From positions 558,001-622,000 of the forward strand of contig NZ_PHRF01000095.1 in assembly GCF_004151105.1 (NCBI RefSeq): a stretch of DNA of 64,000 nt. The letters run 5' to 3'. A program made the position numbers and the translations under genes. Below the pieces are notes generated by a model. That model was not told where the DNA came from. It worked only from the letters and a program-made list of their open reading frames with translations, and ran no database searches. This DNA comes from Streptomyces sp. L-9-10. GTDB taxonomy: Bacteria > Actinomycetota > Actinomycetes > Streptomycetales > Streptomycetaceae. Below, piece by piece: positions 1 through 7,157 of the stretch. Within the stretch, counting starts at the first letter, position 1; each line of letters opens with the position of its first letter.

Positions 1-621
1 AGACGCGGCGGACATCATCGATTTACGGGTTTCGTCTGATGCGCTCGCTTTCAGATATGGGGCAACCGTGTTGACCAGGAAAGCGGCAGCCATGGGGCGC
101 GCATAGCGCCCGCCGAATTCATCGTCAAGGTCCGACAACCGGTCGGTCATTGCCGTTACCGCCTGGACTTCCGAGTGTCCGATGCGTCGCTGTGGATCAG
201 TTCTGAGGGCATCCATTCGCCCCACCACATCGGGCCAGCCCGGAATAGTGAGCGCCACAGAGAAAAGCCCTGCGCCGAGGACGGCTCGGCGGGACGGGTC
301 CATGTCTTCCCTCCCCAAATCAAACAGCCCCTCCACGGTACCTACGGGCTGTTTCAACTGATCGGGTGACGAGGGAAAGCCTGCCTCACTGGACGTGACG
401 GGCCGGTGAAGTCTCCTGGCCAAGGCTTCGAGGGCGAGCGGGCGGACTGCTTCTTTGGGCATGTGCCCCTGTAGCCACTGGTGGACCGACGCGGGTGTGT
501 ACTTGAGCGGCGTGCCCCGCTCGGTCCGGATGCGGTTGACCGCTTGGGCGAACTGACGCAGAGTCCATCCGCTCTCGCGGTAGAGCCGCTCCAGCCCGGC
601 GTTCGGCTGTCGTGTCGTCAT
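1..621 (-). CDS. Xre-like transcriptional regulator (C-terminus cut by window edge)
   Basis: The frame is open from an ATG at 621 to base 1, so 207 residues are visible and the stop lies outside. Residues 8-75 form a helix-turn-helix of the Streptomyces Xre type, with ASVHQWLQG as the probable recognition region. A MDPSRRAVLGAG motif at about 107-118 opens the second part; in many streptomycete regulators this motif precedes a long helical, TPR-like sensor region, which is what I expect beyond the edge. It is divergent from the operon starting at 758 across 136 bp containing GGTTGCC/GGCAACC repeats. The likely role is local control of that operon; this is inferred from position only. The ligand is unknown. 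Confidence 0.8.
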   Translation of the reverse strand, partial: MTTRQPNAGLERLYRESGWTLRQFAQAVNRIRTERGTPLKYTPASVHQWLQGHMPKEAVRPLALEALARRLHRPVTSSEAGFPSSPDQLKQPVGTVEGLFDLGREDMDPSRRAVLGAGLFSVALTIPGWPDVVGRMDALRTDPQRRIGHSEVQAVTAMTDRLSDLDDEFGGRYARPMAAAFLVNTVAPYLKASASDETRKSMMSAAS

Positions 622-703
622 TGGCCCCAACTCCCGTGCCCTCGCCGCTTGACGCTCTTGATTTCCGGTCGCTTCCCCACGGTACCGCTGTGCGTAACGG
701 AAC

Positions 704-756
704 GGTTGCCTAGTGCGAGCACGGCAACCACAGGGCCGTATACAGAAAGGGCAACC
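704..756. promoter_or_regulatory. candidate operator: GGTTGCC/GGCAACC repeats in divergent promoter region
   Basis: An inverted repeat GGTTGCC (704-710) and GGCAACC (723-729) is followed by a third half-site GGCAACC (750-756) that overlaps the ribosome binding region of the gene at 758. TATACA at 739-744 is a fair -10 element for the rightward operon. The arrangement suits binding by the adjacent regulator, but binding is inferred. Confidence 0.45.
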
Positions 757-757
757 G

Positions 758-997
758 ATGGCGGACCGGACACTTCAACCAGGCAGCAGCGTTGCGGAGT
801 TGGTCGCACAGGTCGATTTGAGCGGCTTCCACCGCCTACTGCCCGCCGAGCCTGCCCCGTATCCCGGTTGCCCCGTGTGTGCCGCGCTGGTCGGGCAACG
901 CGCGGAAGCACGTTTCGGGCGCGGATCGCTGACGGTGTGGGAGTGCGACCGTGAGCTTCGGACGCACCCGCACCGGCGGTCGGGTGACTACACGTGA
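758..997 (+). CDS. small Cys/His-containing protein, function unknown
   Basis: This encodes 79 residues. The ATG at 758 was chosen because GAAAGGG lies just upstream; a longer in-frame start at 713 lacks a comparable site. The protein has a CPVC pair (C38, C41), a third cysteine C63 and two histidines (H70, H72), so it could bind a metal such as zinc, but no named family was recognised. It is the first gene of a tight operon: its TGA overlaps the GTG of the next gene by four bases. The divergent Xre gene probably controls it. It could also be a small partner of that regulator, as such pairs are common in Streptomyces. Confidence 0.7.
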   Translation: MADRTLQPGSSVAELVAQVDLSGFHRLLPAEPAPYPGCPVCAALVGQRAEARFGRGSLTVWECDRELRTHPHRRSGDYT

Positions 998-1284
998 GGC
1001 GCACCCCCGTCGCTCCGCAGCGATACCAGGTCCGCCGACTTCCCGCGGCTTCCCCGAGCCTTGATGACCTGGTGGTCGGCATGGCCGTCTACGACTCAAG
1101 GTCTGAACTCGTCGCCGTGATCGACGCCTTCTACGGAGCGGTGGTCAAGCTGATCCGTCCTGCGGGCTTCACCTGGGAGTCGCGACGCGTATCGGTCCGA
1201 CCTGCGACCGAGTACGAGAAGAACCAGCTCAGAGCACTGGAGAGACATCACCGGCAACAGCTTGCCCGTGACGAGCCGACATGA
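994..1284 (+). CDS. hypothetical protein of accessory operon
   Basis: This encodes 96 residues and starts with GTG at 994 in a GTGA overlap with the preceding stop. The middle (about 24-65) reads as a compact beta-rich segment (VVGMAVYDSRSELVAVIDAF) and the C-terminus is basic and helical (EKNQLRALERHHRQQ). The middle has the look of a short PRC-barrel or SH3-like fold, but this is a guess. There is no signal peptide, membrane segment or known catalytic motif. Its TGA overlaps the next gene's ATG by four bases (1281-1284), so the three genes are very likely translationally coupled. I do not recognise a family with confidence. Confidence 0.7.
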   Translation: MRRTPVAPQRYQVRRLPAASPSLDDLVVGMAVYDSRSELVAVIDAFYGAVVKLIRPAGFTWESRRVSVRPATEYEKNQLRALERHHRQQLARDEPT

Positions 1285-2135
1285 CCACCTCACCGTGCGG
1301 CGGTATGGCGACCCTTCCCATGCCCACGGTCACGGTCGCTCGGATTCCCGCTGTGCTGCACGAATGCGCCGCCCTCGGCATCAGGTCCGTGAAGCTGTTC
1401 GCCGAGTCCGCCGGGCGGGACGCCACGGGGAAAATCTCACTCGAACCCGACGCGCTCATGTCTCGCGCCATCCACGCGTGCAAGGAAGCGGAACCGCACA
1501 TTGCGGTCATGACGGAGACGTGCCTCTGCTCGTACACCACCGATGGAGTCTGCTACCTCACCGACCAGCACGGGCGGCCGGACGTTTCCGCAACGGTGCA
1601 CGTAACAGCCTCACAGGCCGTGGTCCACGCGGAAGCGGGGGCGGACATCGTCGGGCCCGCGTCCATGCTGCTCGGCACAGTCGGGGCCGCCCGCCACGCG
1701 CTGGACGAGACGGGACACGAGGGAGTGTCCGTCATGCCTCACGTCATCTTCTGGTCGAGCCTGTACGACGGATTCCGGCTCACCATGGGGGCGACTCCCA
1801 AAGCAGGAACCAACCGGGAATTCCAGATCAACCCGTGCCCCGCTGACCAGTTCGTTGACACTGCCTTACGCATGGAGGCGGACGGAGCCGACATGATCCT
1901 TCTGGAGCCCGCGCAATTCACAACGGATGTGCTCGCCACACTCCGGACGCAGACACGAGCGCCGCTGTTCCCGTTCTCGGTCTCCGGTGAGTACAAGGCG
2001 CTTACCCGTGTGGACTCCGAGACGGGGCGGCGGGACGTGCGCCTGCTGATGGAACTCTTCACGATGTTGAAGCGCGCGGGGGCATCCGCGAGCATCACGT
2101 ACGCGGCGCTCGATATCGCGCGCCGACTCAGCTAG
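1281..2135 (+). CDS. HemB-like protein lacking both catalytic lysines
   Basis: This 284-residue protein aligns along most of its length with porphobilinogen synthase (5-aminolevulinate dehydratase). The metal-site motif CLCSYTTDGVC (C81, C83, C91) keeps the CxC-x7-C spacing, and VSGEY (234-238) and the C-terminal KRAGA...YAALDIA segment are conserved. The two Schiff-base lysines of the family are gone: the SYSxKxASxFYGPFR region reads as residues 151-166 with no lysine at all, and the MVKPA lysine is E209 in LLEPA. About 45 N-terminal residues of normal HemB are also missing. It therefore should not make porphobilinogen by the known mechanism. Leu196 is encoded by TTA (1866-1868), so translation probably needs the bldA tRNA. 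The start is fixed by an ATGA overlap with the upstream gene. Confidence 0.85.
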   Translation: MTTSPCGGMATLPMPTVTVARIPAVLHECAALGIRSVKLFAESAGRDATGKISLEPDALMSRAIHACKEAEPHIAVMTETCLCSYTTDGVCYLTDQHGRPDVSATVHVTASQAVVHAEAGADIVGPASMLLGTVGAARHALDETGHEGVSVMPHVIFWSSLYDGFRLTMGATPKAGTNREFQINPCPADQFVDTALRMEADGADMILLEPAQFTTDVLATLRTQTRAPLFPFSVSGEYKALTRVDSETGRRDVRLLMELFTMLKRAGASASITYAALDIARRLS

Positions 2136-3072
2136 CCGCGAGGGCGGCCCGTACCCCGTCAAGAATGGCACGCGCACCCTGGTCGATCAGATCGGCGGCC
2201 AGGGTCGCACCGAGCTTCTCCGGCTCGTCGGACGGACCGGTGAGCGCACCCGAAACACGCTGCTGACCGTCCAGTGACGTCACCTGTCCGAACAGCTTGA
2301 GAGCTCCGTCCGGCAGGGTCTCGGCATACGCACCCACAGGCACACTGCACCCGCCGTGCAATGCGGCGAGCAGAGCGCGCTCCGCCCGTACCTGACTGTC
2401 GACACCCACGTCGCCGACCGTGGACAGGAGCTCGCGCAGCGGGGCGGAATTCTCGTCGTTACGGACCTGAATCCCGAGTGCGCCTTGACCAGGGCTGGGC
2501 GGAAAGAGGTCGAGCGGCAACACTTCCGCGATCGCGTCATCCAGGCCGAGCCGGTGAAGCCCCGCCGCTGCGAGGACCACCGCGTCAAGCCCCATGGTCT
2601 CGATCTTCTTCAGGCGAGGCGGAACGTTGCCCCGGATCGGGATGATGTCGAGATCGGGCCGCACCGCGAGGAGCTGCGCGATCCGGCGAGGAGCGCCCGT
2701 TCCGACCTTCGCCCCCTTTCGGAGTCCGGCGAGGGTCGAACCGCACAGCGCATCCCTCACGTCCTCACGTCCCGGCGGTGGCACCAGCACGAGCCCGCGC
2801 GGGTTCGCCGTGGGAAGGTCTTTCAGCGAATGGACAATGACGTCCACGTCACCACGGCACAACGCCGCTTCCTGCTCGGTACTGAAAGCCGATCCGCCGC
2901 TGACCGCGGACACGCTCGACAAGAGCGACTTACGGTCCTTGTCGCCCCCTTCGAGGATCACCCGATGCGTGAAAGCAGTCTCTGGGAATCGCTCGCGCAG
3001 CGGGCGCAGATACTCCCGTACTTGCGCTTTGGCAAGGTTGCTCGCGCGCGAGCCGACGAGGTACTGAACCAC
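2128..3072 (-). CDS. HemC-like hydroxymethylbilane synthase paralogue
   Basis: This 314-residue protein has the usual length of porphobilinogen deaminase. The family residues are present: R9 in VGSRAS, K84-D85 in HSLKDLP, R129-R130 in GTGAPRR, R147 and R153 around the IRGNV motif, and the dipyrromethane-attachment cysteine C242 in HGGCSVP. It thus looks catalytically competent, unlike the HemB-like neighbour. A GTG at 3072 was chosen as start because GGGGAG lies nine bases upstream; the in-frame TTG at 3081 abuts that site. The gene converges on the HemB-like gene and overlaps it by 8 bp (2128-2135). A housekeeping hemC should exist elsewhere in the genome; if not, this would be it. A dedicated role with the neighbouring operon is inferred. 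Confidence 0.85.
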   Translation of the reverse strand: MVQYLVGSRASNLAKAQVREYLRPLRERFPETAFTHRVILEGGDKDRKSLLSSVSAVSGGSAFSTEQEAALCRGDVDVIVHSLKDLPTANPRGLVLVPPPGREDVRDALCGSTLAGLRKGAKVGTGAPRRIAQLLAVRPDLDIIPIRGNVPPRLKKIETMGLDAVVLAAAGLHRLGLDDAIAEVLPLDLFPPSPGQGALGIQVRNDENSAPLRELLSTVGDVGVDSQVRAERALLAALHGGCSVPVGAYAETLPDGALKLFGQVTSLDGQQRVSGALTGPSDEPEKLGATLAADLIDQGARAILDGVRAALAAS

Positions 3073-3089
3073 GGTGACCAACTCCCCGA

Positions 3090-3111
3090 GCCTGACAACG
3101 TGTCATCAGGC
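3090..3111 (-). promoter_or_regulatory. palindrome upstream of hemC-like gene
   Basis: Nested inverted repeats GCCTGA (3090-3095)/TCAGGC (3106-3111) and TGACA (3093-3097)/TGTCA (3101-3105) sit 18 bp before the GTG start of the HemC-like gene. This is a plausible operator; which protein binds is unknown. Confidence 0.4.
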
Positions 3112-3272
3112 TATGACTCCGTACAGCGTGCTCATACAGACACAGGGTCGGCATAGGCACGTGGGCGAGCGGCCGGAGTTGAACGGACTTCGCGCGCCAC
3201 GCCCTTTACGGCGGCCCTTTACGGCGGCGACGGCGCGGCGGTTACTGCCCGGCGGTTACTGCGCCGTCCGGC

Positions 3273-4736
3273 TCACGGCAGCACACGGCACAGCGCGTCC
3301 AGCGCGCCCGTCCACGCGCTGTCCGGCGGGGTGGCGTAGCCGACCACCAGGGCGTCGCGCCCCGGCGGCGCCGAGGGGTGGGCGAAGCGGGACAGGCCCT
3401 CCACCGCGAGTCCCTGCCAGGCCGCGGCCTCGACCACCGAGCGTTCGGTGCCGGGCGGCAGTTCGAGGACGGCGTGCAGGCCGGCCGCGATCCCGGTCAC
3501 GCTGATACCGGGCGCCCGGTCCGCCAGCGCCGCCACGAGCTGGTCGCGGCGGCGCCGGTAGCGCAGCCGCATGGAACGGACGTGACGGTCGTACGCGCCC
3601 GAGGCGATGAACTCCGCGAGCGTGAGCTGGTCCAGCGCGCTCGTCGCCCACTCGGCCTCGCCCTTCGCCGCCGCCACCTCTCCGACCAGCTCGTCGGGCA
3701 GCACCAGCCAGCCGAGCCGCAGCCCCGGCGCCAGGGACTTGCTCGCCGTGCCGAAGTACACGACCCGCTCGGGGTCGAGCCCTTGAAGGGCGCCGACGGG
3801 CTGGCGGTCGAACCTGAACTCCCCGTCGTAGTCGTCCTCCAGGATCAGCCCGCCCGTACCGCGTGCCCAGTCCACGGCCGCCGCGCGCCGGTCGGGGTGG
3901 AGCGCCACGCCGGTCGGGAACTGGTGCGCGGGCGTCAGCAGCACCGCGCCGACGCCACGGGCGCCCGCCGGATCCGGCGGGTCGGCCAGGTCCTCGGTGC
4001 GCGTGCCGAGCGCGTCCAGGGCGAGCGCGGGGGTCCGCAGCCCGGCTCCGGTCAGCAGGTCCCGGTGCATGTCGAGGCCGTACGACTCGGTGGCCACCGC
4101 CCGCACCCGGCGCGCGGTCAGGACCTTCCCGAGGAGCGTCAGCCCGTGGAGGAAGCCGGCGCAGACCACGATCCGCCCGGGGTCGGCGTACACACCGCGC
4201 GCCCGCGCCAGGTAGTCGGCGAGGACGGTACGCAGCTCGGTCCGGCCCCGCGGGTCGCCGTACCCGAAGGCTTCGTGCGGCGCGGCCGTCAGCGCGCGGC
4301 GGGCGGCCGTGAGCCACTGCGCCCGGGGGAACGAGGCGAGGTCGGGGGTGCCCGGCAGCAGGCTGTACGCGGGCCCGCGGCGGACCGGCCGCGTTCTGGG
4401 CGCGGCGGGCGCGGGTCTGCGGGGCGCGGCGCGCCTGGCCACCCGGGTCCCGGAGCCCTGCCGCGCGGTGAGCCAGCCCTCGGCGACCAGCTCGGCGTAC
4501 GCGTCGGCGACGGTGTTGCGTGCGATGCCCAGGTCGGCGGCGAAGGAGCGGGAGGACGGCAGGCGGGTGCCGGGCGCGAGACGGCCCGTGCGGACGGCGT
4601 CGCGCAGGGCGTCCATGAGCCCTGCGCGCAGCCCGGAGCCGGGTCCGGAGCCGGGTCCGGAGCGTGATCCGGAACCGTGCAGCTCCAGATGCAGATCGAC
4701 ACCGGCGATCCGCGCATTGGCCCAGGAATACGTCAT
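3273..4736 (-). CDS. MocR/PdxR-type regulator (GntR HTH fused to aminotransferase-like domain)
   Basis: This encodes 487 residues. An N-terminal GntR-type winged helix (about 35-100, with LPSSRSFAADLGIARNTV) is joined by an Ala/Pro/Arg linker to a fold-type I aminotransferase-like domain. The PLP lysine is K333 in GTASKSLAPG, and TPAHQFPTG (268-276) and DDYDGEFR (301-308) are typical MocR motifs. Such proteins bind PLP and usually regulate an adjacent gene. The start ATG at 4736 is 47 bp from the divergent AhpD-like gene, so that gene is the likely target. A near-palindrome lies between them. The vitamin B6 genes pdxST are not in view, so the regulon is uncertain. Confidence 0.9.
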   Translation of the reverse strand: MTYSWANARIAGVDLHLELHGSGSRSGPGSGPGSGLRAGLMDALRDAVRTGRLAPGTRLPSSRSFAADLGIARNTVADAYAELVAEGWLTARQGSGTRVARRAAPRRPAPAAPRTRPVRRGPAYSLLPGTPDLASFPRAQWLTAARRALTAAPHEAFGYGDPRGRTELRTVLADYLARARGVYADPGRIVVCAGFLHGLTLLGKVLTARRVRAVATESYGLDMHRDLLTGAGLRTPALALDALGTRTEDLADPPDPAGARGVGAVLLTPAHQFPTGVALHPDRRAAAVDWARGTGGLILEDDYDGEFRFDRQPVGALQGLDPERVVYFGTASKSLAPGLRLGWLVLPDELVGEVAAAKGEAEWATSALDQLTLAEFIASGAYDRHVRSMRLRYRRRRDQLVAALADRAPGISVTGIAAGLHAVLELPPGTERSVVEAAAWQGLAVEGLSRFAHPSAPPGRDALVVGYATPPDSAWTGALDALCRVLP

Positions 4737-4741
4737 GGAAG

Positions 4742-4776
4742 TGGACCATACCGGTGTGCCACTGGGCGCGTAGCGT
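4742..4776. promoter_or_regulatory. divergent promoter and candidate MocR operator
   Basis: The imperfect palindrome TGGACCATACC (4742-4752)/GGTGTGCCA (4753-4761) is followed by a good -10 element TAGCGT (4771-4776) only 7 bp before the ATG at 4784. The rightward transcript is therefore probably leaderless. Binding by the divergent MocR protein is inferred from position. Confidence 0.45.
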
Positions 4777-4783
4777 CGTACTC

Positions 4784-5353
4784 ATGACGACGACAGACAT
4801 GACAGACACGACGACGACAGGCACGGCGACGACGGGCGCGGCGAACGAGCCCACGGGAGCCGAGGGGGCCAAGGGATACGCCCCGGAGCACAGCCCCCGC
4901 CTGGACATGGCCAAGCTCGCCCCCGAGGTCTACAAGGCCATGGTCCGGCTGGACGCGGCGGCCCGGCGGGGCGTCGATCCGACCCTGCTCGAACTGGTCA
5001 AGATCCGTGCCTCCCAGCTCAACCACTGCGCGTTCTGCCTCGACATGCACTCGAAGGACGCGCTGGCGGCCGGCGAGTCGGTGGAGCGGATCATTCAGCT
5101 CAGCGCCTGGGAGGAGTCGCGGCACTTCTACACGCCGAAGGAGATCGCGGCGATCGAGCTGACCGAGGCGGTCACCGTGCTGACCGACGGTTTCGTGCCG
5201 GACGAGGTGTACGAGAAGGCCGCGGCCCACTTCGACGAGACCGAGCTGGCCCATCTGATCTCCGCGATCACGGTGATCAACGCCTGGAACCGGTTCGGGG
5301 TGACCACCCGGATGGCCCCGGGCCACTACACGCCCGGCCAGTTCAAGCACTGA
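4784..5353 (+). CDS. carboxymuconolactone decarboxylase/AhpD-family protein
   Basis: This encodes 189 residues with a Thr-rich disordered start (about 1-30). The core carries HCAFCLDMHSKDA (C82, C85, H89), the CxxC-x3-H active site of the AhpD/carboxymuconolactone decarboxylase superfamily. Members are cytoplasmic, often peroxidatic or reducing partners in peroxide defence, and are typically 150-190 residues. An ATG at 4799 is also possible, but the -10 element at 4771-4776 favours 4784. Its TGA overlaps the ATG of the next gene (TGATG at 5351-5355), so the two genes are co-translated. Control by the divergent MocR protein is likely. The physiological substrate cannot be told from sequence. 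Confidence 0.88.
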   Translation: MTTTDMTDTTTTGTATTGAANEPTGAEGAKGYAPEHSPRLDMAKLAPEVYKAMVRLDAAARRGVDPTLLELVKIRASQLNHCAFCLDMHSKDALAAGESVERIIQLSAWEESRHFYTPKEIAAIELTEAVTVLTDGFVPDEVYEKAAAHFDETELAHLISAITVINAWNRFGVTTRMAPGHYTPGQFKH

Positions 5354-6075
5354 TGACTGCCGTGGCCTTCCGCGCCCTGCACCACGGCCGCGCCGCCGCC
5401 GACCCGCTGGTCCTGCCGGGCCCGTGGGACGCGGCCAGCGCCCGCGTCTTCGCCGACGCGGGCTTCCCCGCCCTCGCCACGCCGAGCGCGGGGGTCGCGG
5501 CCTCGCTCGGTTACGAGGACGGCGCGACCCCGCCCGACGAGATGTTCGCCGCGATCACGCGCATCGCCCGCGCCGTCTCCGTACCCGTATCGGCGGACGT
5601 GGAGGACGGCTACGGCCTCTCCCCCCGCGAACTGACCGGCCGCCTGCTGGACGCGGGCGCGGTCGGCTGCAATCTGGAGGACTCCTCGGACGGTGCCCTC
5701 AAGGACCCGCACCGGCACGCGGACTGGCTGGCGGAGGTACGGGCCGCGGCGGGCGACGCCCTCTTCATCAACGCGCGCGTCGACACCTTCATCCGGGGTG
5801 TCGACGACCCGGCGGAGGCGGTGGCGCGGGCCCGTCTCTATGTGGCGGCGGGCGCGGACTGCGTCTACCCGATCGCCGCGCCACCCGGGAAACTGCCCGC
5901 GCTCCGGGCGGGCATCGAGGGCCCGCTCAACACCATCGCCCTCCCGACGGGCCCGCCCCCGGCCGAGCTGGGCCGACTGGGCGCGACCCGCGTCACCTTC
6001 GGCCCGCTCCTGCAACGACGCGCGACGGCGGCGCTCAGGGAGATCACGGACCACCTCCCCCGCCCGGCCGCCTGA
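5353..6075 (+). CDS. isocitrate lyase/PEP mutase-family protein
   Basis: This encodes 240 residues with the alpha/beta-barrel motifs of the isocitrate lyase/phosphoenolpyruvate mutase superfamily: PGPWDAASA near 22-30, SADVEDGYG at 80-88 (metal-binding acidic residues) and NLEDS at 107-111. It lacks the KKCGH motif of true isocitrate lyase and is shorter, so it fits the widespread small members whose activity (oxaloacetate hydrolase-like, 2-methylisocitrate lyase-like or carboxyphosphonoenolpyruvate mutase-like) is rarely known. It is coupled to the AhpD-like gene by a TGATG overlap. No phosphonate genes are nearby, so phosphonate biosynthesis is not implied. Confidence 0.85.
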   Translation: MTAVAFRALHHGRAAADPLVLPGPWDAASARVFADAGFPALATPSAGVAASLGYEDGATPPDEMFAAITRIARAVSVPVSADVEDGYGLSPRELTGRLLDAGAVGCNLEDSSDGALKDPHRHADWLAEVRAAAGDALFINARVDTFIRGVDDPAEAVARARLYVAAGADCVYPIAAPPGKLPALRAGIEGPLNTIALPTGPPPAELGRLGATRVTFGPLLQRRATAALREITDHLPRPAA

Positions 6076-6184
6076 GACGCCGGACTGAGCCCCGGCGCCC
6101 GCCCCCGGCAGCCGGACCGGGTTGCCGGTATATGGGCGGGCGCGCCCGACGACATGCCGGTCCGTCGTCGGGCCACCAGTCCCG

Positions 6185-7156
6185 CTACTTCTTCGTGAGC
6201 CACTTCTTCCAGGTCGGGCCATTCGTCGCGACCCACTTCGCGGCCGCTTCCTCCGGGGACAGCTTCTGCTCCGCGATCATCAGGGCGACCTCGTTCTGCT
6301 GCTCGGTCGTCCAGGTGAAGTTCTCCAGGAACCGTGCCGCGCTTCCGCCCTTCTTCGCGAAGTCCGCGTTGAGGAACTTCTGGAGCGGGGTGTGCGGGTA
6401 GGCGCAGGCGACCTTCTCGGGGTCGGCGTCGCAGCCCTCCTTGTACGCCGGGAGCTTCACCTCCGTCATCGGCACCTTCTGGAACAGCCACTGCGGCTTG
6501 TACCAGTAGGTGAGGAAGGGCTTCTTCTCCTTGGCGAACTGCTTGATCTGGGTGATCTGCGCCGCCTCCGAGCCCGCGAAGACGACCTGGTAGTCCAGAT
6601 CCAGGTTGTTCACCAGCGCCTTGTCGTTGGTGACGTACGACGGTGAGCCGTCGAGCAGTTGGCCCTTGCCGCCGCTCTCCGCGGTGCGGAGCTGGGAGGC
6701 GTACTTGTCGAGGTTGCGCCAGTCCGTGACGTCCGGGTGCCGCTCGGCGAAGTACGTCGGTACGAACCAGCCGATGTGGCCGGTGACCCCGAGGCCGCCG
6801 CCCGGCGCGATCGTCTTCTTCTCGTCGACGTACCGCGCTTCCTGATCCGGGTGGCCCCAGTCCTCCAGGATCGCGTCGACCCGGCCCTGGCTGAGGGCGT
6901 CCCAGGCGGGGACCTCGTCGATCTGGACGGTGTCCACGCGGTAGCCCAGTTCGTGTTCGAGCAGATACGACGCCACGGCCACATTGGCCTGCGCGCCGAC
7001 CCAGGACTGCACGGAGAGGGTGACGGTCTTCGCGCCCTGCGCGTTGGCGTACGGGGACGCCTGCTTGGTCATGTCGGCCGCGCCGCAGCCGGTGACCGCG
7101 AGCAGGGCGCCCGCCGAGGCGAGGGCCAGAGCGGCGTGTGTACGGGTACGGGCCAT
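6185..7156 (-). CDS. glycine betaine/proline ABC transporter substrate-binding lipoprotein
   Basis: This encodes 323 residues. A signal peptide ends in a lipobox (VTGC, C24), giving a membrane-anchored extracellular lipoprotein. The mature part is an OpuAC/ProX-type domain with segments such as LSVQSWVGAQANVAV, DTVQIDEVPAWDAL and a tryptophan-rich region typical of quaternary-ammonium binding pockets. It is the last gene of the betaine operon, one base after the permease stop. It would capture glycine betaine or a related osmolyte and deliver it to the permease. The exact ligand is inferred from the dehydrogenase genes upstream. Confidence 0.92.
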   Translation of the reverse strand: MARTRTHAALALASAGALLAVTGCGAADMTKQASPYANAQGAKTVTLSVQSWVGAQANVAVASYLLEHELGYRVDTVQIDEVPAWDALSQGRVDAILEDWGHPDQEARYVDEKKTIAPGGGLGVTGHIGWFVPTYFAERHPDVTDWRNLDKYASQLRTAESGGKGQLLDGSPSYVTNDKALVNNLDLDYQVVFAGSEAAQITQIKQFAKEKKPFLTYWYKPQWLFQKVPMTEVKLPAYKEGCDADPEKVACAYPHTPLQKFLNADFAKKGGSAARFLENFTWTTEQQNEVALMIAEQKLSPEEAAAKWVATNGPTWKKWLTKK

Positions 7157-7157
7157 G

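Noticed and set aside
3256..4914. 552-residue minus-strand frame and 429-residue plus-strand frame over the MocR gene
   Set aside because: Arg/Pro/Gly-rich shadow frames of high-GC coding DNA; the MocR frame has clear domain motifs.
5353..6075. PEP-mutase-like gene as a phosphonate biosynthesis cluster
   Set aside because: No phosphonopyruvate decarboxylase or other phosphonate genes nearby; family is broader.
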